Assembly (NCBI GenBank): GCA_011391255.1
Contig: JAABQV010000010.1
Span: 58,022 to 122,021, forward strand
DNA: 64,000 bases
Direction of reading: 5' to 3'
DNA from: Dechloromonas sp.
GTDB lineage: Bacteria > Pseudomonadota > Gammaproteobacteria > Burkholderiales > Rhodocyclaceae
Shown in pieces: positions 53,359-62,579 of this stretch. Position 1 is the stretch's first letter. Every line of letters begins with the position of its first letter. Below the pieces are notes generated by a model, which worked only from the letters and a program-made list of their open reading frames with translations, had not been told where the DNA came from and ran no database searches. The position numbers and the translations under genes are program-made.

Positions 53359-53676
53359 ATGAATCGAAAAATATCGCGCTTGCGAGCCATTCTTTGGCTT
53401 CCGATCGCCCTGGCCAGCACCTATGTCGCTGCCCAGACCACTACCGCCCCGCCAGCCGGCCGCCTGCTGGCATCCAACTGTTTCCAGTGCCATGGCTACA
53501 ACGGCAAGTCGAGCGTTGGATTTGACCGCCTTGTCGGCGAGTCATCCAACGAGATCTACAACGAACTTCGCGAGATGCGCACCAAATCCAAGCCGGGCAT
53601 CATGGAAATGCACGCCCGTGGCTATACCGACGCACAGATCCGCCTGCTCGCGGATTATCTGTCTAAACAACGCTAA
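53359..53676 (+). CDS. Monoheme cytochrome c, FccA-like subunit of flavocytochrome c
   Basis: A 105-residue periplasmic cytochrome with a signal peptide (cleavage near YVAAQ) and one heme site, Cys41-x-x-Cys44-His45 in NCFQCHGYNGKS. A likely axial Met lies in PGIMEMHARGYTD. It precedes the flavoprotein subunit by 20 bp, as fccA precedes fccB. The heme subunit accepts electrons from the flavin and passes them to the respiratory chain. Single-heme FccA-type subunits are known (soxE/fccA small form). Confidence 0.88.
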   Translation: MNRKISRLRAILWLPIALASTYVAAQTTTAPPAGRLLASNCFQCHGYNGKSSVGFDRLVGESSNEIYNELREMRTKSKPGIMEMHARGYTDAQIRLLADYLSKQR

Positions 53677-53696
53677 CAAGAGCGAGGAGCCACATC

Positions 53697-54998
53697 ATGA
53701 ATCGTCGTGATTTTTTCCGTCTGGCCAGCATGGCCGGTGCAGGGGTTTCTGCTGCCGGGTTATCTGGTCTGGTGCGCGCAGCAACACCTGCTCAGCTAGG
53801 CACCGTTCCAACTAATACCGGCATTAAAGGCCGCGTTGTCGTTATCGGGGGCGGCATGGCCGGTGCAACAGTCGCCAAATACCTCCGTCTCTGGGGTGGT
53901 TCAGGCGTCACCGTAACCCTGGTTGAACGCGAAACCACCTACGCCTCCAACATTCTCAGCAATCTAGTTCTCAATGGACAGCGAACGATGACGTCGCTGC
54001 AATTCGGCTACACCAACCTGGCGACACGCTATGGCGTTGGCCTGGTCAAGGGTGATGTCGCGGCAATTGACCCAATCAGCCACAGTGTCACTCTGGCTGA
54101 TGGTCGAAAACTGCCCTACGATCGTCTGGTGGTCGCTCCCGGCATTGATTTCGATACCATCCCGGGTCTTGAGACTGCCGCCGCCCAGGCCAAGGTAACG
54201 CACGCCTGGAAAGCCGGTACGCAAACTACCGTTTTACGCAATCAGCTGTTGGCGATGAAACCGGGTGGCGTCTTCGCGATGACTATTCCGGGCAAGCCTT
54301 ATCGCTGCCCGCCCGGCCCTTATGAGCGCGCATGCGTCGTCGCTGATTGGTTGAAGAAAAACCGCCCCGGCTCCAAGGTTATCGTGCTTGATGCGAATCC
54401 GGGCATTACCGCCGAACCGCTGGCTTTTGCTGATGCCTTCAATGTCGTGCACAAAGGCGTTATCGAGTATCGTCCGGGCGTCACCATTAACAGCATTGAT
54501 GCCAGCACAATGACGCTCAACACCAGCGCCGGCAATCTCACTGCTAACGTGATTAATGCCATCCCGGCACATCGCGCCGGCAAGGTTATTTCTGACAATG
54601 GCCTGGCGAACGTCAGCGGACGTTGGGCCGGGGTCGATGTACTGACCTATCAGTCAACCATTGCTCCGGGAGTTCACGTTATTGGCGACGCATCGGCGAC
54701 GACCCAGCCCAAAGCTGGTCACATCGCCAATCAGGAAGCCAAGATTTGCGCTGACGCCATCGTCCGTTTGTTGGCTGGAGGCAGCCCGGATCCGTCACCG
54801 ATTACCAACTCGGCCTGCTATTCGCCGATCACCTCGGATACGGCTTCGTGGCTGACTGCCGTCTTCGCCTATGACCCGGTGAGCGGCAGCATGCAGCCGG
54901 TGCCCGGTTCATCCGGTGAAGCAAGTGCACGCTCACAGGACAATTACAAAGAAATGTTCACGTGGTTTAACGCCTTAATGGAAGACAGCTTCGCCTAA
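53697..54998 (+). CDS. Flavocytochrome c sulfide dehydrogenase, flavoprotein subunit (FccB/SoxF-like)
   Basis: A 433-residue FAD protein with a twin-arginine signal (MNRRDFFRLASMAGAG), dinucleotide site VVVIGGGMAGATVAKYL (about 47-63) and the redox-active cysteines: Cys204 and Cys213 (YRCPPGPYERAC) and Cys374 (NSACYSPIT). It would oxidise sulfide to sulfur or polysulfide in the periplasm. The place where known FccB attaches FAD through a cysteine reads TYASNILSNLVLNG here, without cysteine, so the flavin may be non-covalent. A strong terminator follows. Confidence 0.88.
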   Translation: MNRRDFFRLASMAGAGVSAAGLSGLVRAATPAQLGTVPTNTGIKGRVVVIGGGMAGATVAKYLRLWGGSGVTVTLVERETTYASNILSNLVLNGQRTMTSLQFGYTNLATRYGVGLVKGDVAAIDPISHSVTLADGRKLPYDRLVVAPGIDFDTIPGLETAAAQAKVTHAWKAGTQTTVLRNQLLAMKPGGVFAMTIPGKPYRCPPGPYERACVVADWLKKNRPGSKVIVLDANPGITAEPLAFADAFNVVHKGVIEYRPGVTINSIDASTMTLNTSAGNLTANVINAIPAHRAGKVISDNGLANVSGRWAGVDVLTYQSTIAPGVHVIGDASATTQPKAGHIANQEAKICADAIVRLLAGGSPDPSPITNSACYSPITSDTASWLTAVFAYDPVSGSMQPVPGSSGEASARSQDNYKEMFTWFNALMEDSFA

Positions 54999-55009
54999 AC
55001 GCTTGGCTG

Positions 55010-55045
55010 ACCGGGTTCGCAGACTTGTTTGCGAACCCGGTTTTA
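55010..55045 (+). terminator. Strong terminator after fccB-like gene
   Basis: Perfect 12-bp stem ACCGGGTTCGCA / TGCGAACCCGGT with loop GACTTGTT, then TTTTATCC. It separates the flavocytochrome pair from the secretion operon. Confidence 0.93.
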
Positions 55046-55060
55046 TCCTGAGGAGAATCA

Positions 55061-55495
55061 ATGTTCTACAAACCCTTAATTTCGAGGCTTTCAGCCGGCT
55101 TTACCCTACTCGAACTGCTCGTCGTTGTGGCGATCATCGGCTTACTGGCCGCTTATGTCGGCCCGCGCTACGTAGCACAACTGAACAAATCTGAAATGAC
55201 GGCAGCACGCACCCAAATTGAAGCGCTGGCGCGGGCGCTGGAATCCTATCGCCTCGATAACGGTAATTACCCCAGCGCTGAAACCGGCCTCAATGCCCTC
55301 CGTTTGCGACCGGCTAACCAGCCACGCTGGAATGGCCCCTACCTGCAAAAAGAGATTCCGGTCGACCCTTGGGGCAACGCTTATTTTTATCGGCTGAGCA
55401 ACGCTGTCAGCAGCGGACGCGATTTTGAACTACTCTCCTTCGGTCGCGATGGTCGCCCCGGCGGTAGTGGCGAAAACGCCGACATCAGGTTCTAA
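55061..55495 (+). CDS. gspG: GspG-like major pseudopilin
   Basis: A 144-residue pseudopilin. The prepilin site is SAG/FTLLELLVVVAIIGLLAA with Glu5. The C-terminal part has the GspG calcium-site and loop pattern: YRLDNGNYPSAETGLNAL, GPYLQKEIPVDPWGNAY, ELLSFGRDGRPGGSGENADI. It is first in an eleven-gene operon; GAGGAGAA precedes the ATG. Confidence 0.93.
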   Translation: MFYKPLISRLSAGFTLLELLVVVAIIGLLAAYVGPRYVAQLNKSEMTAARTQIEALARALESYRLDNGNYPSAETGLNALRLRPANQPRWNGPYLQKEIPVDPWGNAYFYRLSNAVSSGRDFELLSFGRDGRPGGSGENADIRF

Positions 55496-55503
55496 GCGAA
55501 GCC

Positions 55504-56715
55504 ATGAATTTCGCGATCCGAGCCATTGGCCCGAACGGTGTGAAAACCATTCACATCGAAGCGGCCAGTCAGGAGGAAGCCTGCCGGCAGCTCGCGGCCC
55601 GGGAGTTTCGCCCGCTGTCAGTCAAGACAACCGACAAGCCGGCCTGGCAACAATGGATCGCCGGCAACAGCAGCGCCGCCGCGTTCGACTTGCCGCTATT
55701 CAGCCAGGAGTTACTGGCCTTGCTTGAAGCCGGCCTGACCCTGACCGAATCCCTCGACGCCCTCTACGAAAAAGAACGCCGGCCGGCAGTCAGCAACATC
55801 CTCGCCGGCTTGCGCGCCCGGCTCGCCGAAGGACAGCGCTTCGCCGCCGCACTGGCTGCTCAGCCCGAGGTTTTCCCGCCCCTTTACTGCGGCCTGATGC
55901 GCGCCGCCGAACGCACCGCCAGCCTCGACAACTCGCTTGCCCGTTACATCGAATATCGCAGCCGGGTCGATCAGGTGCGCCGCCATGTCACGCAGGCAAT
56001 GATTTACCCCGCCATCCTGTGCGGCGTTGGCCTGCTGGTCAGTTTGTTCCTGCTCGGCTATGTAGTGCCGAGTTTTTCCAGCGTATATCAAAGCTCGGGA
56101 CGCGACATTCCGCTGGCCTCGCAACTTCTGCTGCAATGGGGGCGCTTTGTTGCCGACAACGCCAAAATGCTTGGCGGCGGCGCATTGTTTGCCGGCCTCG
56201 CGGCGCTCTGGTTGATCCGCAAGCCGCAGTCACGCAAGACGTTTAGCACTGGATTATCCAGCCTGCTGCGCCGCCTGCCGCAAATCGGCGAGCGGCTGCA
56301 AACCTTCGAACTCGCCCGCCTTTATCTGGCGCTCGGCACCCTGCTCGAAGGCGGACTCCCCATTCTGCCGGCGCTGGTATTGTGCGATGGCCTGGTTTCA
56401 CCAAGGACACAACTGGCGTTACAGCAAGCGGCCCGCCGCATCAACGAAGGGCAACCGGCATCAACCGCTTTCGATGAAGCCGGCTTGTGCACCCCGGTCG
56501 CCTTGCGCCTGATGCGGGTTGGCGAACGTACCGGCGCCCAGGGCGACATGCTGGCTCGCGCCGCCCGCTTCCACGACGGCGAAATCGAGCGCTTCATCGC
56601 CCGCTTCACGCGCAGCTTCGAGCCTTTGTTGATGGCGGCTATCGGCATCGTCATCGGCGGCATCGTCGTTCTGCTGTACATGCCGATTTTCGACTTGGCC
56701 GGGAGCTTTCAATGA
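55504..56715 (+). CDS. gspF: GspF/PilC-like inner-membrane platform protein
   Basis: A 403-residue protein with two cytoplasmic GspF domains (FSQELLALLEAGLTLTESLD; FELARLYLALGTLLEGGLPI) and three membrane helices (AILCGVGLLVSLFLLGYVV, MLGGGALFAGLAALWLI, LLMAAIGIVIGGIVVLLYMP). It begins 8 bp after gspG and overlaps gspE by 4 bp. Confidence 0.94.
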   Translation: MNFAIRAIGPNGVKTIHIEAASQEEACRQLAAREFRPLSVKTTDKPAWQQWIAGNSSAAAFDLPLFSQELLALLEAGLTLTESLDALYEKERRPAVSNILAGLRARLAEGQRFAAALAAQPEVFPPLYCGLMRAAERTASLDNSLARYIEYRSRVDQVRRHVTQAMIYPAILCGVGLLVSLFLLGYVVPSFSSVYQSSGRDIPLASQLLLQWGRFVADNAKMLGGGALFAGLAALWLIRKPQSRKTFSTGLSSLLRRLPQIGERLQTFELARLYLALGTLLEGGLPILPALVLCDGLVSPRTQLALQQAARRINEGQPASTAFDEAGLCTPVALRLMRVGERTGAQGDMLARAARFHDGEIERFIARFTRSFEPLLMAAIGIVIGGIVVLLYMPIFDLAGSFQ

Positions 56716-58295
56716 ACGCGCGACTCAAGCTTGAAAACACCGCCGCCTCGCAAAGCGATTACCCGCTTGCCTCGTTGCCGCTGCTGCACAGCCTGACGCC
56801 AGCATTCGACCGCTTGCCGCTGAGCGATGCTTTGGCACGCCAATGTGTGCTGTTTCGCCAGGATGTCACGGTCAACTGCTTTTTTGGGGTGATTTCTGAT
56901 CCGCTCGACAGCAATCTGCAGCGCTGGGCCGAAGCCCGTGCCGGTGATCCCGTTATCTGGCACCTGGCCAGCGTCGACGATCTCGCTGCGTGGTTGAACA
57001 AGCAGGCCGAAAGCACCCGCTTGCTTGCTGCCCCGGAGGCCACGGAACGGCTGAGTCAGAGTGACGAAGGTTCTGAAAAAGCTCTGTCGGTCACCCAAAG
57101 CAGTCAGCAAACCAGTCCGGTTGTGCGCCTGGTCAATGCCACCCTGCATGATGCGCTGCGCCTCGGCGCCAGCGACATCCATCTCGAATCAAGCGGTAAC
57201 GGGCTGGATATCCGTTACCGCATCGACGGCGTTCTCGAACATATCCGCAGCGTGCGCGGCTCGGAGGTTGCGCCACAGGTGATTTCGCGGCTCAAGGTAC
57301 TGGCTGAACTCGATATTGCCGAAACCCGAATCCCGCAGGACGGCCGCTTGGCTGTCCGCCTCGGCAACGCCGCCCGACGGATCGACTTGCGCGTCTCGAT
57401 CATGCCGAGCATGCATGGCGAAGATGGCGTCCTGCGCATTCTCGACAAAAGCCATCTGATGCAGGGTGACCAGGCGCTGACGCTGGAAGGCCTTGGCTTT
57501 GCCGGCAGCGACATGCAGCGCCTGCGCGAACTGGCGGCCGAGCCCTACGGTATGCTACTGGCCAGCGGGCCCACCGGCAGCGGCAAAACCACCTCGCTTT
57601 ACGCCGTATTGTCGGAAATTCACGATGGCCGGGAAAAAATCATCACCATCGAAGACCCGGTCGAATATCAGTTGCCCGGCGTCTTGCAGATTCCGGTCAA
57701 CGAGAAAAAGGGCCTGAATTTTGCGCGCGGTTTGCGCTCCATTCTGCGCCACGATCCGGACACCATCATGGTCGGTGAAATCCGCGACCGCGAAACGGCC
57801 GAAATCGCCATCCAGTCGGCGCTGACCGGGCATCGCGTGCTCTCCACCTTGCACGCCAACAATGTCTTCGATGTCTTCGGCCGTTTCAATCACATGGGTA
57901 TCGACCCTTATCTGCTGACTTCAGCAATCAGCGGCGTCTGGGCGCAGCGACTGGTGCGCAAATTGTGCCCGCTGTGCGCCAAACAACGGGCGCCCAGCGC
58001 TCAAGAAATGCATGAATTACAAATTCCTGGCGACCTTTCGCCCGACGGCTTCAAGCAGGCTGTTGGTTGCGAATCCTGTCGCGGCACCGGCTATCGGGGG
58101 CGCAGTGCTATTGTCGAGATCCTGGCCCTCGACGACGCACTGCGTACCCTGATAGCCCACCGGGCGCCAATCAACGAAATTCGCAGCGCCGCCCGCCAAC
58201 AGGGCGCTCGCAGCCTGCGCCAGGCAGCAATTGACCTAGCCCGGCAAGGGCAAACCACACTTGAGGAGGTGCGCCGTGTCACGGCTCGCCATTAA
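56712..58295 (+). CDS. gspE: GspE/PilB-type secretion ATPase
   Basis: A 527-residue hexameric ATPase. Seen are the N2 domain end (GASDIHLES, RYRIDGVLEHI), Walker A GPTGSGKTTSLYAVL, Asp box ITIEDPVEYQLPG, Walker B DPDTIMVGEIRDRETAEIA, His box TGHRVLSTLHANN and a zinc module with two CxxC pairs (KLCPLCAKQ, GCESCRGTGYRGR), which marks type II-like ATPases. The start is the ATG at 56712 in an ATGA overlap with gspF; the longer frame is gspF shadow. Confidence 0.95.
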   Translation: MNARLKLENTAASQSDYPLASLPLLHSLTPAFDRLPLSDALARQCVLFRQDVTVNCFFGVISDPLDSNLQRWAEARAGDPVIWHLASVDDLAAWLNKQAESTRLLAAPEATERLSQSDEGSEKALSVTQSSQQTSPVVRLVNATLHDALRLGASDIHLESSGNGLDIRYRIDGVLEHIRSVRGSEVAPQVISRLKVLAELDIAETRIPQDGRLAVRLGNAARRIDLRVSIMPSMHGEDGVLRILDKSHLMQGDQALTLEGLGFAGSDMQRLRELAAEPYGMLLASGPTGSGKTTSLYAVLSEIHDGREKIITIEDPVEYQLPGVLQIPVNEKKGLNFARGLRSILRHDPDTIMVGEIRDRETAEIAIQSALTGHRVLSTLHANNVFDVFGRFNHMGIDPYLLTSAISGVWAQRLVRKLCPLCAKQRAPSAQEMHELQIPGDLSPDGFKQAVGCESCRGTGYRGRSAIVEILALDDALRTLIAHRAPINEIRSAARQQGARSLRQAAIDLARQGQTTLEEVRRVTARH

Positions 58296-59028
58296 AAACC
58301 TCCTGCGGCCGGCCAAGCTCCATCTGGATATTGGCCGCACACGCCTGGTTTTGGAGAATGGCAAATCGGCAACCCGTCACAAATTAGTGACCCCATTGAA
58401 GCCCGGCATCCCAAACAACGAGCTTCTCGCTGAACTGCGCGCCGGACTGCTGAGCTTGTGTGGCGCCCTGCCCTCAGGCAAGCGAACGCTTGAAATTAGC
58501 CTGAGTGATGCCGTTGCGCGGAGCTGGATCGTCGAGCGCCTGCCCGGTCTCGCCTCAGTCCAGGAAATCGAGGCGCTGGCCAGCGATCAAATGAGCCACC
58601 TTTATGGGGACAGCAGTAGCGATTCTGGCGAATGGGTTATCCGCCTTGATGCAACACCTTTCGTCCATCACTGGCCGGCGATTGCGCTGCCGAAAGCCTT
58701 ACTCGACCTGCTGATCGAAATTGCCGCCAGTCAGGATTGGCAGCTGGGGAAAATCCAGACCCGTTTCGTGCGCAGTTTCAACGCTGAACGCAGCCATTTT
58801 TTACGCCGGCCAAAACTTGTGGTGTACAGCCTGGATACGCCGGATGGCCTGACCATTGGTATTCGCAATACACAGGAGTGGCTGTCTTTAAGGACCCATC
58901 CGCCGCTGGCGATTCTCGGCAGCCCTCTACCCGCCATGCTGAGGCGCGATTGCCAGGCTACCGGCCTGGCACTGGACGACTGCCGGATTCAATCGCTGCA
59001 ATGGTCTGTAAAAGAGCGCAGGGTATGA
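58276..59028 (+). CDS. PilM/GspL-like assembly protein
   Basis: A 250-residue cytoplasmic protein starting SRLAIKNLLRPAKLHLDIG. The pattern of an initial strand with LHLDIGRTRLVL, the middle LEISLSDAVARSWIVERLPG and the later NTQEWLSLRTH suggests a degenerate actin-like PilM/GspL-cyto fold, but similarity is weak. The GTG start at 58276 has GAGGAGG at ideal distance; a TTG at 58261 is less likely. It overlaps gspE by 20 bp and the next gene by 4 bp. Confidence 0.6.
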   Translation: MSRLAIKNLLRPAKLHLDIGRTRLVLENGKSATRHKLVTPLKPGIPNNELLAELRAGLLSLCGALPSGKRTLEISLSDAVARSWIVERLPGLASVQEIEALASDQMSHLYGDSSSDSGEWVIRLDATPFVHHWPAIALPKALLDLLIEIAASQDWQLGKIQTRFVRSFNAERSHFLRRPKLVVYSLDTPDGLTIGIRNTQEWLSLRTHPPLAILGSPLPAMLRRDCQATGLALDDCRIQSLQWSVKERRV

Positions 59029-59513
59029 GCCTGAATATCGACTTTGCCCCACCCAAGCAGAAACAATCACCGCTAAGCCTGGGAATCGGTTCGACCATGT
59101 TGCTCCTGACACTTGCTTTGGCCTGGGCATTAACCAGCGAAACCGAGGCCGGCCTGCCGCCAAACCAGACATTGATGCCCGGCGAGGAGGAAATCCAAAG
59201 TATCAATCGCGCCGTCGATGATCTCAACTTCCCTTGGCTGGCGGTATTAACCTCGCTTGAAAACAGCACGGATGAAAGACTGCGGATCATTCAGATCGAC
59301 GCCGATGCCCGTGATGGGCGCCTGAGTCTGCAAGGCGAAGCACGCGACAGCCGTGCCGTACTCGTTCTACCGGGGCACCTGCGCAGCCATGCAGCGATCA
59401 GCGACGCGCGGGTAGTCAGCCAGAGCCCGGCGGACACGCGCGAACCGCGCGAATTCCCGGTGCGCTTTGCACTGGAAATCACCCTGAGTAGCAGCGCAGA
59501 GGCAAAGCCATGA
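59025..59513 (+). CDS. PilN-like bitopic membrane protein
   Basis: A 162-residue protein with a short cytoplasmic start (MSLNIDFAPPKQKQSPLS), one membrane helix (GSTMLLLTLALAWALTS) and a periplasmic domain with a ferredoxin-like pattern (LRIIQIDADARDGRLSLQGE, PVRFALEITLSS). Position after a PilM/GspL-like protein and before a PilO-like protein supports a PilN/GspL-C role. Overlaps its neighbours by 4 bp on each side. Confidence 0.65.
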   Translation: MSLNIDFAPPKQKQSPLSLGIGSTMLLLTLALAWALTSETEAGLPPNQTLMPGEEEIQSINRAVDDLNFPWLAVLTSLENSTDERLRIIQIDADARDGRLSLQGEARDSRAVLVLPGHLRSHAAISDARVVSQSPADTREPREFPVRFALEITLSSSAEAKP

Positions 59514-60004
59514 GGAGCATCAGCCTGCTTGATCTGCGCTTGATGCTGGCGCGCCAGCCACTAATGGCGCTGCTCCTCGGCGTAATTATCTTGCTGGCAG
59601 GTGCTCTGCTGATCCAGCAGCCGCCAGTCCAGCCCTCCCTGAATGACACGATAGATCCGGCACGCGTCATTGCCGCTCAACGCAACTTTCAGGGCGTTCT
59701 GATCCCGGCGGCCGAGTTGGCAAAGACTCAGCAAGCCGTTCTCGATAGCGCCGCCAGTCATCACCTGGTTATTGGACGTGTCGAATACGCCATGGAGAAC
59801 GAAGCAGGCGCCGCCTTTGGTCGCTCAAGCATGAATTTTCCAGTAACCGGTCGCTATGCCGACATTCGCATTTTCATCGAAAGCGCTCTGAAAAATCACC
59901 CGGCAATGGCGATTCGCCATTTGAGCATTCAGCGGGAAACCAGTGAGGCAAGTACGAGCGTAACCGCAACCCTGAACGCGCAATTTCTGGTTGGAAGGCG
60001 TTAA
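59510..60004 (+). CDS. PilO/GspM-like bitopic membrane protein
   Basis: A 164-residue protein: cytoplasmic start, one helix (PLMALLLGVIILLAGALLI) and a periplasmic domain ending in MNFPVTGRYADIRIFIESAL and AMAIRHLSIQRETSEAST, which fits the ferredoxin-like fold of PilO/GspM. Likely dimer partner of the preceding protein in the inner-membrane platform. Confidence 0.65.
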   Translation: MRSISLLDLRLMLARQPLMALLLGVIILLAGALLIQQPPVQPSLNDTIDPARVIAAQRNFQGVLIPAAELAKTQQAVLDSAASHHLVIGRVEYAMENEAGAAFGRSSMNFPVTGRYADIRIFIESALKNHPAMAIRHLSIQRETSEASTSVTATLNAQFLVGRR

Positions 60005-60005
60005 T

Positions 60006-60497
60006 GTGAAAACATCTTTGCTATTTCTCCTTGCCTTGGCGCTAACGCTGGTTTTGGTGTTTGGCGCAGACCAACCCGTAGTGGCAAGCACCGGTTTTTC
60101 AGGCGTTCATGAAACGCAAACCAGCCTGCCAATTCGCAGCTTGCAGCGTGGCAGAAGTGATTCCGCTATAGCCAGCGCGACGATACGGGATCCGTTTTTT
60201 TTGCCAGGCAATCTACCGGCTGCCAGCGATTCGCCAAATGCTTTCGTCGTGCCGGCAGCGGCGCCGCCAAAACTCCCATCTTTTCAAGTTCTCGGCAAAC
60301 AGGAAGACGAGCAAGGATGGGCAGTTTTTATCAGCGCTTCCGACAAACCCAGTCAGGTCTGGGTGGTTAGAGCAGGGGAGACCTTCAATGACAACTTCCG
60401 CGTCAGCAAACTGGCACCGCCGGTCTTGATTATCACAAGCACACGAAACCGCCAAAGCCGGACGTTCAACATCGGGAAAGATGAAGATGAAAATTGA
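60006..60497 (+). CDS. PilP/GspC-like periplasmic connector protein
   Basis: A 163-residue protein with an N-terminal helix (LLFLLALALTLVLVFG), a Pro/Ser/Ala-rich linker (RDPFFLPGNLPAASDSPNAF) and a C-terminal beta domain (FQVLGKQEDEQGWAVFISAS, VWVVRAGETFNDNFRVSKL) like the homology region of GspC/PilP, which binds the secretin. GTG start at 60006 with GGAAGG upstream. It overlaps the secretin gene by 17 bp. Confidence 0.65.
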   Translation: MKTSLLFLLALALTLVLVFGADQPVVASTGFSGVHETQTSLPIRSLQRGRSDSAIASATIRDPFFLPGNLPAASDSPNAFVVPAAAPPKLPSFQVLGKQEDEQGWAVFISASDKPSQVWVVRAGETFNDNFRVSKLAPPVLIITSTRNRQSRTFNIGKDEDEN

Positions 60498-62106
60498 TTC
60501 ACCGGGGCGTCTATTCTCCCGTCTTGCCTGTGGCCTGCTCCTTGCCGCCATGCTCGGCGCCTGCGCAACCAATAACTCGCTGGCCATTCGCGAAAGCGAT
60601 GAACTCGCCGGCCAAGGCAGGCTCGAGGAAGCGCTGGTGCGCCTTGAAAGCGCATTGAAGGAAAAACCCAACAACGCTGAACTTCGTCTGGCTGTGGCGC
60701 AAACCCGCGAAAAGATCATCTCCCGTCAACTCCGGCAAATTCAGGAGCAGCTGAAGCAGGAAAATGGCAAGCGCCCACAGGAAGAAACCCCTCGGGCAAT
60801 CGCCGTCGAAAAGCCTTTGCCCGCAGGCATGGACAAGCCGATCAATGTTGATTTTAAGGGAGCCACGCTATCCCAGGTGTGTCAGGTGCTCTACCGCACC
60901 GCCGGCCTCAATTTCATTTTTGATAAGGATGTGCCGCTCGATCAGCCGATCAGCATCACCCTGCGCCGGACGCCAGTGCGCGATGTCCTCTCGCTGATTC
61001 TGCTCTCGCAGCAACTCGAACAACGGGCGATCAATGCCGATACGGTGATGATTTACCCCAACACGCCGAGCAAGGCACGCGACTACCAGCCCCTGACTGT
61101 ACGCAGTTTTTACCTGACCAATATTGAAGCCAAAACGGCTGCCGCCACCCTGCGTACCATCCTCAAGGCGCGCGATCTGGTCGCTGATGAAAAACAGAAC
61201 GTCGTGGTCATGCGCGATACGCCGGAGGCCATCCGCATGGCTGAAAAACTGCTCGCGGTGCACGACATGCCGGAGCCGGAAGTCATGCTCGAAGTCGAGA
61301 TACTGGAAGTCAAACGCAGCCGCCTGCAAGAGCTTGGCCTGCTCTGGCCGAGCTCCCTGATGCTGACACCGCTCGCTTCAACAGTAGGTGCCCCGCTAAC
61401 GCTAAAGGACTTGATCAACACCACCTCGGCAAGCCTGGGAGCGGCGATTCCTACTTTCGGGATTAATGCACGCGCCGAAAGCGGCGATACCAACGTGCTT
61501 GCCAACCCACGCATTCGCACCCGCAACCGCGAAATCGCCAAGATCATGATTGGTGACCGGGTGCCCAATATCACCACCACCTCAACCTCGACCGGCTTTG
61601 TCGCCGAGTCGGTGCAATACATGGATATCGGCCTCAAGCTCGATGTCCAGCCGACGATTTACCTCGACAACGAAGTGGCGATCCGGATCAATCTGGAGGT
61701 CAGCAACATTGCCGGCATCGTCCAATCCAAGTCGGGGACGCAGGCTTATCAGATCGGCACGCGCAATGCCTCGACGGTACTGCGCCTCAAGGATGGTGAA
61801 AACCAGGTGCTGGCCGGCCTGATCAGCGACGAAGAGCGTTCGAGTGGTAACAAGGTGCCCGGCTTGGGAGAGCTGCCGATACTCGGCCGGCTATTCGGCA
61901 GCACGCGTGACGAAGGGCAGAAAACCGAGCTGGTGCTGTCAATTACGCCGCGACTCGTGCGCAACATCAAGCGCCCGGGGATAGAGCAGACCGAATTCAG
62001 CATCGGCCCTGAATCAGCGATGCGCCCCTCGGCACCGGATATGTCGTATTTCACCGAGGCGGTGCCAGCACCGGCGCCACCTGCGGCACCGGCAGGTCTT
62101 CGCTGA
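60481..62106 (+). CDS. Lipoprotein secretin (GspD/MshL/PilQ family)
   Basis: A 541-residue outer-membrane secretin, short for GspD. It has a lipoprotein signal (LLLAAMLGACATNNS), a TPR-like helical segment (AGQGRLEEALVRLESALKEK), an STN domain (INVDFKGATLSQVCQVLYRT), one N1-type domain (RSFYLTNIEAKTAAATLRTI) and the secretin core (LANPRIRTRNREIAKIMIGD, VPGLGELPILGRLFGS, TELVLSITPRLV). Being itself a lipoprotein it may need no pilotin. The TPR-plus-STN start resembles MshL/PilQ-like secretins more than classical GspD. Confidence 0.88.
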   Translation: MKMKIDSPGRLFSRLACGLLLAAMLGACATNNSLAIRESDELAGQGRLEEALVRLESALKEKPNNAELRLAVAQTREKIISRQLRQIQEQLKQENGKRPQEETPRAIAVEKPLPAGMDKPINVDFKGATLSQVCQVLYRTAGLNFIFDKDVPLDQPISITLRRTPVRDVLSLILLSQQLEQRAINADTVMIYPNTPSKARDYQPLTVRSFYLTNIEAKTAAATLRTILKARDLVADEKQNVVVMRDTPEAIRMAEKLLAVHDMPEPEVMLEVEILEVKRSRLQELGLLWPSSLMLTPLASTVGAPLTLKDLINTTSASLGAAIPTFGINARAESGDTNVLANPRIRTRNREIAKIMIGDRVPNITTTSTSTGFVAESVQYMDIGLKLDVQPTIYLDNEVAIRINLEVSNIAGIVQSKSGTQAYQIGTRNASTVLRLKDGENQVLAGLISDEERSSGNKVPGLGELPILGRLFGSTRDEGQKTELVLSITPRLVRNIKRPGIEQTEFSIGPESAMRPSAPDMSYFTEAVPAPAPPAAPAGLR

Positions 62107-62579
62107 TGAAATTCCGCGGTGGCTTTACGCTGATTGAAATGATGGTCACCCTCGCCATCATCGGCGTACTCGCCACACTCGTCGTGCCGATGGCGCAGAT
62201 CAGTGTCCAGCGAACCAAGGAGCAGGAGTTACGTTTGGCCCTGCGCGAGATCAGGAATGCCATCGACGCTTACAAGCGCGCCAGCGAAGAAGGCAGAATG
62301 CCGCGCGACAGCACCTCGAACGGCTATCCGGCATCTTTGCAGGTGCTGGTTGATGGCGTCGCTGACGACAAGCACCCGAAACGCCAGAAACTTCGCTTTC
62401 TGCGCCGTCTACCGCGCGACCCGATGCTCCCCGATAGCTCGGTCGACCCGGCGCAAACCTGGGGTTTGCGCAGTTACGCCAGTGATGCCACTGAGCCCAA
62501 AGAGGGCAGCGATGTCTATGACGTCTTTTCCCGCTCGCCCCTGCCCGGCCTCAACAGCGTTCCGTACAAGGACTGGTGA
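62106..62579 (+). CDS. Pseudopilin with GspG-like leader, second
   Basis: A 157-residue prepilin-like protein: MKFRGG/FTLIEMMVTLAIIGVLAT with Glu5, then a helix (QELRLALREIRNAIDAYKRA) and a domain with FLRRLPRDPMLPDSS and WGLRSYASDATEPKEGSDVY, DVFSRSPLPGLNSVPYKDW. It overlaps the secretin stop and the next start by a base each. Probably a minor pseudopilin. Confidence 0.85.
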   Translation: MKFRGGFTLIEMMVTLAIIGVLATLVVPMAQISVQRTKEQELRLALREIRNAIDAYKRASEEGRMPRDSTSNGYPASLQVLVDGVADDKHPKRQKLRFLRRLPRDPMLPDSSVDPAQTWGLRSYASDATEPKEGSDVYDVFSRSPLPGLNSVPYKDW

